From Otis tarda (taxonomy: Eukaryota; Chordata; Aves; Otidiformes; Otididae): a DNA stretch of 64,000 nucleotides. The first letter of the stretch is position 1, and each line of letters starts with the position of its first letter. The stretch spans positions 137,343,053 through 137,407,052 of the forward strand of contig CM048552.1 in assembly GCA_026413225.1 (NCBI GenBank), read 5' to 3'. A model generated the notes under the pieces. That model had not been told where the DNA came from and ran no database searches. It saw nothing but the letters and a program-made list of their open reading frames with translations. A program made the translations under genes and the position numbers. Of this stretch, positions 25,013-37,503 are shown one piece after another.

Positions 25013-27662
25013 CTGTTTGTAGAAATCAGTAGAAGGGGATGATCTAGACCTCTCATGGGTGTACTGGGGTTTCTCATGTTGCTCGTGGCCTGCATCAAGG
25101 ATGTTATCAGCTGAATGGTACCTTCCTGAGCTCCTTGGCTCTATCGGCTTCCGCTGCTCCTTCCACGATGCTTGATACTCTGCAAAGGTTCCCAGGCGCT
25201 GTGGCTGTTCAGATTTCACAATCCTGTCAGCAGCCTTATTGCTGCTACTGAGGTGGACGTTATCTTTTGAAGCATGTGTAGTTTCAAGTCCAACAGAGGC
25301 TGCCCGACCTCTTCTCTCATACCATGGCTCCTCTCCCTCTTGTCCACCATGAGCTTTCCTATCTGGCCTCTCAGGCTGTCCCTCAGCTAGACCGTGGGGA
25401 GCTGGTTTCTGAGTGGATTTCCTATATGCAGGCTTACTTGTTTCTTCAAAAAATTTCCACCTGTCTGCAAATGAGCCCAGGGCTTCTTCAGATGTATTTG
25501 GACGGCAATGAGCACGGCACTCATCTTCTGACATCCCCACCTCATTCATCTTCTCTGGTTCAGAGTAAGACTTCAGTTTTTGCTCTGTTGTGAACCTCTT
25601 CCTGGCTCCAATGCGAGAAACGTGATGAGTTCCAGTCCCTGTAGGGTTCGGTTTAGCTTGTGTAGCCTCAAGGAATCCAGACGCATCTTCAGAAACCAAA
25701 GCCAATAACGAAGAGTTGTAACTACCAGTTTTCTGCTCGGGTGACCTGGGGACATACTCAGCAGGGCTGGGCTCCAAGTCCCGCCGTTTGAAGGACGTCG
25801 CTCTCAGAACCCTGGCCTGTGCTTCCTTGAGGTGATCTTTGTAGGTGCTGGTAAAGTTTGTGTCTGGGGAGGTGGTGACATTTTCTGCTGAATCTGGCTT
25901 CCAGGTCTCATTGCATTCTTCTGTTTCAGATGACCCTACTAACGTTGCAGTGCTTCTACTTTTCTGCAGCTTCGCCCTTCTCATTTGGATCTCATTTCTC
26001 AGGGTTGTTGCAAAACGATCGCTCCTTCGTGCCTGTTTAGACAAGTGAGTGTCAAATGGGGCCTGCCGCTCTGTTACTGCTTCTGGACTGTTGTCAGACT
26101 GCTTTTTTCCTTCCTGAGCTAAAGAGTGCAACATTGGGGTCTTTTGAGGAGAAATCTTGCTACTTTCATCTTTCCCCCACCTAAAATCTTTCTGAGCAGA
26201 TCTGTTTTCAGTGGTAAGGACATAGCCCTTTACATACTCCTGTTGACCGTACCTAGTTTCACTTTCCTCAGAGCTGCTCTCAAAGTTTTTCTTTTGTCCA
26301 GACTTTTCAGTATGATTGGGTTTTTTAGCTTCTTCTACTACAGCACACCTAGCATCCCCATCTTTGTCCACTGGGTAATGACTACTGCTTTCACATCCTT
26401 TCAGTGAAGATTCAACAGATTGTTGAGGTAGATAGTATTTTGGTTTTTGGACCATTGTGACAACTGCAGGGTTTTCCTGAGGACCAAGCGATGCATCAGC
26501 CCCCACTGCAGGTTTCCAGCTGTCGTCCTTGAGTTGTAGTGGCTTTGAGCTTCCCTGAGCAGGCTGTTTTGCTGTCACGCAATAATAGCGACTCTGTCCA
26601 GTGTTGTCCACCTTCTGTTCAGCAGCACTGTTCGAAGAAGAGGAAGCGTTGACCAGACTGGCATGGTTTAGACTGTAGCCACGAAAATGATCCATAGGTA
26701 ACTCCTGAATGCCACTATAGGGCAGATAATGTTGCTGATCTTTAGGTGCAGCTAAAACTCTTGCATTGTGAAAAAAAGTGCTTTCATCGCTGTACTGGTG
26801 CTGGTGGTGGTAACTGTAAGTAGGCTGTGCAAACCGAACATCAGTACTGGACAAGGACGACTGCAGTTTGTTCACAGTTCCTGCATTACTATTGTACCTT
26901 TCACCAGTTGAAGAAAAAGTGTGTTCTGAACTGAGATCAGATTTATAATTTGAGCTGCTGACCCTCTTGTCACATGCTCTGGAGGGCCGTCGCTGCTGCT
27001 CCACAGTTTCCAAGTTCCAGTCACTCCTGGGCTGAGATCGGTTCAGGGCTGTAAAGTGCTGCGTGCTGGCACCTTCTGAGTACACAGGACCATGGGCTTT
27101 TTCATGGCCTTTGGTAGCAGCAAAGCTGTCACTACGAAGAGGTGGAGGGGGAGGGGGAGGAGATGAAGACTTCTTCTTATCAGGAACATACCAGACAGGT
27201 CCAAAACTGGATCTTCCAGAGCCAGTGAGCTTGCAATCGGGGTGTTCCTCTATTCTGGGACTTTTGTTGTTCTCATATTGGACGGGAGCTGGCAAATACC
27301 CAGCTTTGTCCTCTGCTCCACTGTTGTCACTCAAGAACTGGCCAGACTTGTTTCCATGCTTCGCAGTCTCCCAGTGTCCTACTTTGTATAGCATGTTCTC
27401 TGTCGAAGAAGTGTCTGCATTGGATAGAGTATGATCAGGGGTGCTGGAACTTGTGGAGAAAGACCCGTAGGCTGAGTCCCGCTTGCTTTGGCTCCCTAGA
27501 TGGTCAATGCTACTATTAGACCTTGCAGAAGAAAGTCTTCCATACTGGGCTACCTGGGGAGTGTGGTCCCAGCTGTCCATACTTCCCAAAGAGCTGAATT
27601 GGTCAGAAGTCCGATATAGACTTGATTGATCCCATGAGTTTGACAGGTCATGAGAAGAACAA
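25013..27662 (-). CDS. SHROOM2: SHROOM2 exon 4: large central exon with Pro-rich stretch and ASD1 actin-binding region
   Basis: This exon of 2650 bases encodes 883 codons plus one shared base, open throughout. From the N-terminal end it has the SSHDLSNSWDQ block, the SNSSIDHLG and KRDSAYGSFSTSSSTPDHTL Ser-rich motifs, FGPVWYVPDKKK, a run of seven Pro (27140-27160) and a long poorly conserved middle. Next come DRFATTLRNEIQMRRAKLQ, YKDHLKEAQARVLRATSFKR and KSYSEPEKMNEVG (about 25540-26030), which form or flank ASD1. FADRWKFFEETSK, LGTFAEYQASWKEQ and SRSSPSTDFYKQ follow near the end. ASD1 binds F-actin in the family. The acceptor is CTACTGTAG. The donor CAG|GTACAC is weak, and the frame stays open 45 codons into intron 4. 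Plus-strand frames here are shadows. Confidence 0.97.
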
Positions 27663-27719
27663 CTACAGTAGGAAACAAACAAAACACCTCAGCATAAATA
27701 TACCAGTAAAAAAAAATGC

Positions 27720-27900
27720 CACAACATAATTATACATATATTTATATACACTATAACCAATATTATACATAACTATTTAAAGAACATATTTTTAATATAT
27801 TTTATATAGAAATTTATATATGGCATATATATTATATATATTTTAAATATCATATATATGTATACTTATAATATAAATTTATATATTTATAAATAATTTT
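27720..27900. repeat. AT-rich low-complexity block (TATA-type)
   Basis: Almost entirely A and T, with many imperfect ATATAT palindromes. It lies 60-240 bp upstream, in gene direction, of the exon 4 acceptor. Confidence 0.9.
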
Positions 27901-28519
27901 ACTAACATTGGTTAAGATCCATCTGCATAGCAGTTACTCAAGACAAATAATCTAATAAGCTTGAACACAAAGTCAGTGCTTTATCTTTATGATTTGCCAG
28001 TGATTCAAATCTTGAAACCTTAATTAATAAAACTCAGCCTCCCTTTGTAAGTTTACCAATAAGAAATACACATTTATCTCCTTGAAGGCTCCCCTGTGCC
28101 TCTGCAAATTGTTGATTTTGCTGACTTGACTTTTAGACAAATTTAGTTTGACCTCCATTAGTTCCCTCTTTCCCAGGACAAACACCAACTTATTTTTCAG
28201 CTTATTTTCTGGGCACTCTGATTCTTCCAGATATCAAACTCATGTACTTCCCTGTTCATCTTTTGTAATCTCACTCTAAACTTCTTCAGCCCATAAAGTT
28301 ATTCCTTTGTCCTGTTTACCCAAATCTGCCCATTCATTTAATATTTTCATTTTCTAAATTGAAGTTCACTAAAAACATTTGCCTCAAATGCCACCATTTC
28401 AGTTCTGAGCCTCCACAAGCACCTTGCCAATGTGGTTTCAAACCACTCTCAGGTTGATGCCCTTACAACAATGTCATTCAATTCCACCTGGTTCCACAAT
28501 ACTGACAGGAAAATGTCAG

Positions 28520-28950
28520 GAGGAGATGCCAGAGCAATGTAAGCTCTGCATGGCCAAAACTAAACTTGTGAACTTCCTTCAAGAATCCTTACTGTCACTA
28601 GTTCCTCTCTGCCACTCTTTCCTCTATAGAAATGTCATCTTTTGACATTGTACTTTCTCTGGATCACCTGCCTAGGACACTATTTCAAAATCTTGCTGCT
28701 TTTGCTGTTTTTCCACCCAGTTTTGTTCTGTTTTCTTTCTCTTGTGTCTTTCACAGCACCTACCTCCTGTCAATCCAACACACTGACACTGAAATGATCG
28801 TCTTTCCAATTATTCTCATCGCATCTCCCTGTCTGAACTTCTCTGGCAGCCCCTCCTGCTTTTATATACCAAATTCACATTCTTGCCCTTGCATGCAAAG
28901 CCCCTTGGTACAAATCCCAGAATTATTCCACTTCCCTGTAGCTATAATTA
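28520..28950 (+). mobile_element. Possible L2-like LINE remnant
   Basis: The plus strand carries 'catggccaaaactaaact' (about 28550), then a pyrimidine-rich stretch, 'aaatcttgctgcttttgctg' (28688-28707), 'ctgtcaatccaacac' (about 28768) and 'cttgcccttgcatgcaaagc' (about 28883-28902). These correspond in order to recalled parts of the L2 open reading frame. The match is heavily diverged with no intact frame, and the boundaries are approximate. Confidence 0.42.
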
Positions 28951-30833
28951 TATGAAGCATCTATCAAATCTTGTGCAGTAAAGAAACCTGTGAAAGCTAG
29001 CAATGAAATTAGATTAGTTCACATAAAAAGTACAAAGGATGATATAGATATTTTTTTTTCCTGTCAAAAATATTGCAAAGGTCAACGAAACAGTTCTTTG
29101 GAATTCGGCATTAACAGGAGAATTGTTTTTTCCCCTCTATTACTATAGCCTTTGTAACTTTTTTAATGCAACGTGGTCAAAAGTAATTTACATGAAATAA
29201 GAGAAGGTATACTTTGTGCTTATTTTCTAAAAGCATTTTATTAACAAGATACACTAGCATTGGCCTCATCTTGTGAGGGTTTTTTTTTGTTCATTCGTTC
29301 TTTTATTTTCAGGATTTTAAAACAACTTGCTGAATACTTAAAAAGGACTCAATTGTCATCTTAGGCAGATACTGTGGTTCACGTAAAAGTGTCTGGGTAA
29401 TTATTAGGATCTCCTTTGTTAATGAAGAATGTAAGCCAGATATTGCTATGAGTTGCTGATATTTTCCCCACTCTTCAGTACTAATGAGATACTTAGCATC
29501 AATTAAAATAAAGATGACACTTGTGCAGGAAAGCCTCAATTTACAATTTACAAGTCTCAACGTAGATCTGCTGGTATCAAATGTGTAGCAGAGATAGTCA
29601 GCATATAACGTCAAAGCCCTGCTAGAAAATGCCTAATGGAAACCCAGCAGATGCAGCAAAAGCTTCAAAGAAAGGACAGGAAAGTTTCTGATGGTCTATT
29701 ACTGCAAAGCATGGCCTCCTGTAGTCCTCAACTGTGGGGCAATCCTCCCACAAACCCTGACATGGAAGAGAGTCCAAAAGCCATTTCTCTGCCCAAGCCT
29801 GGCATCCCAGGATATCCTTCTCTCAACAGCAATTTTAGAGTGGATTCACAAAAGCACCTACACTGCTGGTCGAAGTCTAGCAGGTAAAATCCAGGAATAA
29901 TCTACAAACACCATCCTCAGACACTTCGGCCAATAAGCATCCCCCCACCCCTGCAACCCTGGGGTATGAGTTTCTGCTTCTGGACATCCCCAGAAATGAC
30001 ATAATCTCAGCAAATCAGACCACACTCAGGCCACACAGGATTACAAACCAGATCTACCTGACCCTGATTGCCCCAAAACTCAGTTTAAGCAGCCTTCTCA
30101 AAGCATACTTGTCTCACACCCACAGCTGTAAGGCCAGAACAAAGTAGAAGAGGTTGTTGGTTTCAACTGCACACCCAGGGGCACAAAAAAAAATAAATTA
30201 TAAAATCTTCTATTATAGTATACCCTACTGGAAGGAAATGCAAGGTCTAAACTTTCAGCAACTTAAGATAGTTCATATCCACATCTCCCAGAAAAGTGCA
30301 CTCAGCCTTAGTCTAGGGTGGGCTAGGAAAAAAGTCTGCATCCATGTTGTTAAGGTATTACTTCTGTGAAAAAGGCAGCAGAAGAGTCACAGAGGGAAAT
30401 TAAGGCACCAAAAGCTTATAAAGTCTAGCTCTCTAGCCTTGTGTGAGAGGCACCTAGACCTGGCCTAGTGCTCCCAAGATAGCTTACAGGTTTTGAATGA
30501 AATCACATGATAAAAAATACACATATAGTGATGGAAGTGGAGAGCTGGGCTCCAGAGCTACCCTCTCTCCTACCTACACTGGTACAGTCTCTTCTGGTCT
30601 CTCTGTCTTCTTCTAGCTTCATGCACCTTCTCAAAGGTCCAAATGCAGTAGGCTGGCAAAAAACTCCCACCAAAACCAACCCCCAAAACCAAATAAAATC
30701 AAATTACCTGTAGCTTAATCTAGCATCTACCTAAGTAGTAAGGACAATTTTCAGATGGTCGTTTTGTTCAGCTGCGCCCCAACCCCCCGAACACATAAAT
30801 TCAGGTATGTCCTGCTTGGAAGAGAGCAAAAGT

Positions 30834-30850
30834 ATCTCTCTCTCTCTCTG
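30834..30850 (+). repeat. Short (CT)n microsatellite
   Basis: About eight CT units. Confidence 0.9.
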
Positions 30851-33088
30851 ATTGAACTTTCTGTGTTTTAGAAGTGATTTGGTTTTCACACTCACAGAGA
30901 GAATGCAGGCAGGCACATACAGAAGTTGTTTTAGGCTGTGAATACCAATCTCAGATGCTTAGCTCAAGGAAGGACAAGAAATTCCAGGATCTCATCCCTG
31001 GGCTAGAAATACACCCTCCTGGGGCTATTTCTGTAATCTCTTTGCGTGCTGCTGCCTTCAGCCACCCATTGCTGTGCATCCCGTTCAGCTTGGTGCTTGA
31101 CTTCAGAATGCACGGTGCTTCTTGGTTTTCTGAATTGTGCTTTGAAAAGTGGGCATTCTCTGAATCTGCTCACCTTCTATTTTGCAGACAAGCAAGCCCA
31201 AAAAACCTCCCTCTGTAACTGGGATCCTCAAAATATCCGCTCTGGGAATGCTGGGCCTCCAGCAGCTGCACTCTGAAGTCAGCTCTGTCACCGAAATTGT
31301 CTTGGGCAACAGCCACCAGGACTGACAGATGTCCCAAATACATCATCTTTCAAGCGGGCAGCACAGGCAGAACTCTGGTATTAGACTGTGCTAAAGTCAC
31401 TAAATCTTTCAACAGCATCTGAGAAAGCAGAATTTGCCCTTTTTATTAATATTGATATCTACCAGCAGTTGCTGCTATTTCTGATACGGGGTCAGGGAGA
31501 GCATTGCTCTATTCCCCTCCTCCTTTTCCTTTACACCCAGAACTTCCTGTCCAAAGCTCATTTCAAACTGGTCTTGAAACAAATTTTTTTTCTTTCCTTT
31601 TCTAAAACATTGTCATTCACTCAGCTCCTATCAAGTCACACTTTGAGACATGTGTCTTATAATATTTTACTCTCACAAGGTACAAGGACAATCATCAGGA
31701 AGAACAGGAAGCATATATTGATTTACAGCTCCGTCAGAAGACTCAGTAGACCAAAAGAAGAAATACTCTTGAGTTAGGATTGCAATCAGGAACCCTATGA
31801 AGTGTTTAGAAATTTCTGAATTTTATTTCTATGTACAAGGACTCTTTCTGTCTTCAAATCTATAAATCTACATGGAATTTAAATACAAACTCTCTAAACC
31901 ATTGTAAAATAGTAGCAAATATAATCAAGGATTTGAGAAATATAATGTGCTAAAACTCCTGCTAATGAAGTATTACAAAATGCATTTAAAAAACCTTCAT
32001 GTCTAAATGTTAACACTCACACTTTATTCAAGTGCAGATGGCAAGTTATTTTAAAAACAGTAGGGAGCTTCTAAAGAAAACAATGTAAAAACAACTGTAA
32101 AAATGACGTGAAAAATAAAAAACAATCTTGAAGTATGAATGTTCTTCTGTTTTAACTACCATGAAAAATTAACATCAAGAAGTAATGATGGAGAATGTAC
32201 AGCAATAAGTAAAGAAAACACAAGCCTACTTCCCAAACTGGGTTTGTATACCAGATTAATTTTCCTTAATGCTCAGCATAACTAGGGCCCAATGGGAACT
32301 GAGAAGAAAAAAAATGACAAAAGAAAAACAAAATAAAATAAAAAATCCTTGTGAAAATGCTGAAGAATGTCACCTACAAGCAGGAATCAAACAAGAAATT
32401 GTAACCAGACACAAACACGCACTACATAGAAGTTTAAAGTTTCACAGCTAAACCTGCATGGGTGCCAGCCTTTCTCCCCTTGTGCTGAATGAGACCTAAA
32501 AATATTAAGGTGTTTTAAACAGGAACTGAAAATCATTGGTCTTACTACCTCTCTACACAAGCAAGAGAACAGCTGTAGGGAAGATTAGATTACAGAAAGA
32601 GTTTAACTAATAAAACCAGTAATACCTTAAAGTCCAACAGGAAAACATTCTGCACTCTCCCTCTAGGAAAAGGCTTTTTAACAGTCTGAAGCAGTATTTT
32701 TCAATTTCTTCTCCCTTTACTATTTCACTTCAAGTATGTTAATTTTTATGGTTTTCTTTTTGCTTACAAAGGTTTAGGATTTTACCAGCAGACACTGAAA
32801 AGAAATGCAGAGCAAGAAATACAATCTTTTGAGTACCTTTAAAGCTAGTTTCTTACCTTTCAGTTACATGCACATATCACATACTGTTTCTGAAATCCAC
32901 TCATCCATGTGTCAAACTTCCCATGCTCCCCCTTCAAGCACTGAAAGGCCAGGCAATACTAAAGATGTATAATACAATCATCCTGCCATTTGTGGTTTTA
33001 TAAAAATAAAAAACCTCAACGTTGGTGACCTACATTATTATTGTCTCACTGTCGGAGCTTAATGAATGTAACTTAAACAGAGGCTCAC

Positions 33089-33220
33089 CTTGCATGATAG
33101 CGCGAGTGCCAGGAAACGCAGGCATTGGATGAGGAAAGGTGTGACGTGGCTGTCTCAGGTTGACTTTCTGTAAATTTGGTTGCATGCCAGGAGTGAGGCC
33201 TGCAGGCTAGGTCATTTTTT
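33089..33220 (-). CDS. SHROOM2: SHROOM2 exon 3: linker after the PDZ domain
   Basis: This exon of 132 bases encodes about 44 residues. It contains the conserved block RPHSWHATKF, then a Ser/Thr-rich stretch and a VSWHSRYHA segment that continues into the SSHDLS motif of exon 4. The acceptor is CATTTTCAG and the donor AG|GTGAGC. It starts with one base completing the Arg codon from exon 2 and ends with two bases of a Ser codon, so both phases fit the neighbours exactly. The RPHSWHATKF motif is shared with human SHROOM2 (recalled) and has a counterpart in SHROOM3. No enzymatic or folded domain is evident; the composition suggests a flexible, phosphorylatable linker. Confidence 0.95.
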
Positions 33221-33281
33221 CTGAAAATGAGAGAGAGAGCACACTAGTTTAATGCAAACAGTTCAGTAAGGCGACATGCAG

Positions 33282-33343
33282 AAAAAAAAAAAAAACAAAA
33301 CCAAAAACAAAAACAAAAAAAAAAACCCCAACCCAAACCCAAA
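33282..33343 (+). repeat. A-rich tract with CCCAAA units
   Basis: A14, then CAAAA-type units, then CCCC/CCCAAA repeats. On the minus (coding) strand this reads TTTGGG units followed by a long T tract, about 60-120 bases before the exon 3 acceptor. Confidence 0.9.
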
Positions 33344-33508
33344 TCTACCAGGTGAGTAGTCAAATGCTACACAGATAGGATATAGGCATCATAACTTTAA
33401 ATGACAGCAAATACAACAACTTCCTACACGCATGCCAGTTTCGAAAAGACATCAGCATTCCTCTAAAATGCTCGAGATGCAGTGAAACACCAATACCCTC
33501 CAAGGTCT

Positions 33509-33570
33509 GTGTTTGGGTGTTTTGTGTTTTGTTTTGTTTTCAATTTTTTTTTTTTTAATTTTCTTTATTT
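33509..33570 (+). repeat. T-rich tract (GTTTT units and T13)
   Basis: GTTTTG units followed by a run of 13 T. It is roughly complementary in composition to the A-rich tract at 33282-33343. Confidence 0.85.
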
Positions 33571-36531
33571 TGAGGGTGGGGCAGTTTTTATGAGAGGTGG
33601 AGAGAGGCAAACAAATTTTGAAGTACCTGACACGTACCCAGAGCTTAACAGTTAAAGAGAATACTGAGACTTATGACCCTTTTACGACATGTCAACAGTA
33701 CAGTAGGGCTTTGGCAAGGTTTTACTGTAGGTATGTGCCTATGGGAGGAGGTGGGAAGAAAAGAGTTAATGACAGGAAGGAATAAAGCCATGTATATTGT
33801 TTCTTACAAGTTAGCAAGAGTGATATAACTAATAATTTTAACTCCAGCCAAGTTCTGCTTCATCTCTTGAAACATCTGGCACTTCAGGTATGCAGGGTTT
33901 TTTTATTTGGTTTGGTTTTTTCTATTTTTTAAAACACAGACCTCAAAAATAGTTCATAAATTCAAAGTCCCCAAATATCTCCCTGCATATCACCTCCAAA
34001 TGTACGTGCTCATGTAACTGAAGAGATCCCGTCTAAGAAGTATGACAATAAGTCATACTTAAGAGCTTTGTACCTTGCAAAATTTCTGCAAAACTGCTCT
34101 ACATCCCTCTGCCCCTTCCTTCTGTTCAGGAATTAGTAACAACAGCTTGCACTTCCTTTCAAGGACTTGCTGTTTGTAACGCCTCTCAGCACTCAAGAAA
34201 TAAGTGCATTCTTTTTCCCCAATGTTAAACAAGCCTTCTGGATGGAATTCAGCTACTTCTGTTTTAGTGAACAGATGCCAAGCACGGGCCACTTGTCTAG
34301 ACCCTCTCAGTCGCCCAGGAACGAAGCAGGAACTTCTTGAAGGTAATTCATCCTGTCTTTCTCTTTGGCTCATCCTGAGGGAAGCGCAATTTAAAATTCA
34401 GACGAGGGATAAGGTGAGACAAAGCCCATCCTTTCAAGCCACAGTCTGAAAGAAAGGCTTAAAAGACCTTAGCTCTTGAGGGTTTTTTTTTTAAATGCAC
34501 TTACGTATTTATGAAGTTTATTACTGCAAGGTTAAGTAATTTGTCTAATTTACAAAGCAATTTGCTAAGCTGAGAAAGTGTTTCCTATTTTCAACTTGAA
34601 CTCTAAAGGGCGTTCTACATTTTTTCCACTCGTTCCCCCTTTTTATAAATTAGGGCTATCAAGACCGTCACTGGGTTTAGATAACAAAACAAAAGTTCAT
34701 TATAAGCCAAGTATCTCCAAAACAGGTCAAATTTGAGTCCATGGCTTTCTGCAGTACATTAAGGAAGATCTGCTGAATTCCATGGTGAATTGCCTTTCCA
34801 AACTCTGCATGCAGGACTACAAAAGGAGAATAATAATTCTACAGGGAAGCTGTAATTTTGCTAAGAAGTGTAGTATCATTACTGTCACTAAAAAAAGAAG
34901 TAACTGTTTCCATAAACAGAAGCCTACTCTTCCCAGGATGACGAAAGAGAAAACAGTTAAGCAGAGCATCACTATGTTGTTCTTTCTTGGTAGAATATGA
35001 AATTCAGAGCATCAGTAGAGGAGCCCAAATACTCTCAGCGCAAACAAGCGCAAAAGATTCTGCTCAGTCATGTGATGCTGGGCTCCAGATGGTTCCTGTG
35101 TACTCCAAGGGCCCCAAGCCTGTCTTCAGGTATGGAAAAAAATCATTCCACTGTTCAGCTGCAAGAACATCGAGGGTTTTTTTTTCTCCACAGCTCACCT
35201 CTAATGGTACTGATATCAGCTCCACAAACCACAAATACCTATTTAGGCAAATTCAACAGACCTCCTAGGTATCAATTGAGCAAAAAGGTTTATCTAGTAC
35301 GAGACAATTACTTTTCTATGATGCACCACTAAGGAAACACAAGACTAGAAAACTAGCACCATACAAGCAACGTTTGGAGCTTGACAAAAGGAAGGTTGGG
35401 AAAGAGGATTTCTGTGGCGGTTTGCTATGGGTTTGGAAATGGTAGAGGAATTCAACCACTGGGAAGGAACAGATGGGATGCACTTGTAAAGTCAGTACTG
35501 TACCTCATGGAACTTCTCAAGATCTTCATAAGATAGTTTCTTGCCACATGAACATCATTTTCAGATGGCATTTTCTGTGCTACAATATCCATCACCACTT
35601 TCATCTTCCTGAGCAGCCAAGCAAGGGGAGGAACAGACTGAACTGAGTTGTGATGTAAGGCAAGTCAAGGGGACAAGAACTTACAAGCAGATTAATTTTT
35701 TTTTTTTAAATTTGTGGATACACATATATTTTCCTTTCCTTTTTTTTTTTTTTAGACACAGTAGTCTGAACAGCCTAAAAATACTAGTGGGATACCTGGA
35801 GGGTTTAATCATGTAGACACCTGCTTTTGTTGAAGTCCACAACATGATGAAATACTAATTTACTGGGCATAGTCAACAGTGCTTTCTGCTGGATTCTCAC
35901 CATTTAATTGCATTTACTACTTCCTGCATTTCAAGAAACAAATTTTTCTAACAATAAGTGGAGCACAGCATGACTACAGATTCCAAAACTCAGCACAAAT
36001 GGGTACAAGGACTGGAAAGAAAAGATTAAATGACTCAAACCAGGAATATTTTGCAAGCAACTAAAGATGCTGGAAGCAGAGCATTTATATTCTAATGTAA
36101 TACCTCTGTACTAATTCTGAGTGACAGAATGAGATCATCTGAACCTACAACCCAGAAAACCTCTAGCATTAATGGAAACATTAATATGAGCATTTCACCG
36201 AGAGTGTCTTTTTACCAGTACTTTTACAGAAGATGCTGGAAGGAAAATGCTGGTAAGCTTTGAAGATACAATACAAAGGGAAAAAAAAACAACAAACCAA
36301 ACAATTTCTATTGACTATAAGCAATCCATTAGATAGTGGTCTCAATGACATGTGTGTGCAAATACTTTAGCAATAACACAACCTTCTCAATCCAGATTTT
36401 CAGAATAAATCTGTCCTTTTGTAGTTACTGCTTGGACGTCATTAAGAAAGACACTCTGAATTTTACAGGCTACAGAGATTAGAGATACTGGCTTAGATTG
36501 TTGCAGCAATACTGAGGAGGCTGGCTGGATA

Positions 36532-36552
36532 GGGGAGGGGAGGGGCGGGGGG
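36532..36552 (+). repeat. G-quadruplex-type run
   Basis: Four runs of four or more G are separated by single bases (A, A, C), the tightest class of G4 motif. It lies about 1 kb from the intronic CpG island. Confidence 0.85.
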
Positions 36553-37471
36553 AGAGAAAATGTACTTCCTTGACCAAGAGAGAAAAATAATTAAGCAGAT
36601 TTTTCTGTAAATAACAACAAAAGTCAGAAAAATATCTTCAAAATGAAAACTAGACAAGGAATTGAATAAAGTAACTGAACTACTTCAGCATACAACAGAA
36701 ATATCAAAGAATATGAGCCATTTCCTCTGCTTTCAGACACATTCTGAATTCTTGTAGGCACCGTTCACATAAAAGGCCAGCAGATACAACAACAAAGGGA
36801 TGTACTGCTCCCACCCCCCAAATTTCTGTTCTATTCCCATGTACCAAAGAGCACCCTTGTTGTAACCCTACCATGCAGGCTTTTGCATTTGGAGTCCCAA
36901 AGCAAAAGGAGGGCAGGCGTCTCCAGGGTCCCACACCCAGGTGGAAAGCAGTCGCTAGCCTGCGTTTGGCTGTGGAGGTTTCGTTCTCACCCTCCACTGA
37001 ATCACAGAGGACAGAAGGCCTGACCGACCGCGAGCTCCCATGCGCAGGGCTGCAGATCTGTCACCGCAAGGAGCGGCAGCCGCACAGGACAGAGGCCGTA
37101 TGGCATTTCGGAAAGGGAAAATTGGCTTTTCATCCCTGTTTGGCGTTCGTCTCATTGCTGGCCCCTTCTCTTTGGCTCAAAGGAGCAGTTTTAATAGCAG
37201 CGCTGCTGACATACCCACACAAAGAGACTCTGACCCATCTCAAGAACAAGGCACTGAACAGTTCCCACAGAGATTTTTCAGGTAAAACCTTGGAAATGTG
37301 AAAATGGATCACACTGACGGGGCATTTCATCCAGGATCGCCCTCCAACTTCCCTTTTTCGAGGCTATCTTCTGCTATTTCATCTCCTTACTCTGCTTGAA
37401 ATTTACTGACCTGCATGACTGCCTTTCAGATTAAATCTAAATAATTCATCAAAACGGCTGAGTCATGAGGA

Positions 37472-37493
37472 GGCGGGGGGGGTGGGTGGTGGG
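37472..37493 (+). repeat. G-rich run at the edge of the CpG island
   Basis: This is a run of eight G followed by GGG blocks separated by T and TGGT. It has G-quadruplex potential on the plus strand, directly next to the CpG island. Confidence 0.7.
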
Positions 37494-37503
37494 AACCTCA
37501 TTC

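Larger units (their letters stand above)
27663..33088 (-). other. SHROOM2 intron 3 (about 5.4 kb)
   Basis: Intron between exons 3 and 4. It holds an extremely AT-rich block (about 27720-27900) close to the exon 4 acceptor, an old L2-like LINE remnant (about 28520-28950) and a short CT repeat (30834-30850). No further exon is supported. Confidence 0.85.

Noticed and set aside
25324..27434. Several plus-strand frames opposite exon 4
   Set aside because: They are antisense shadows of the SHROOM2 coding sequence, including one that reads the Pro codons as a Gly run.
36873..37301. 142-codon plus-strand frame next to the CpG island
   Set aside because: No recognisable protein family; GC-rich DNA has fewer stops. 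It would need transcript evidence.
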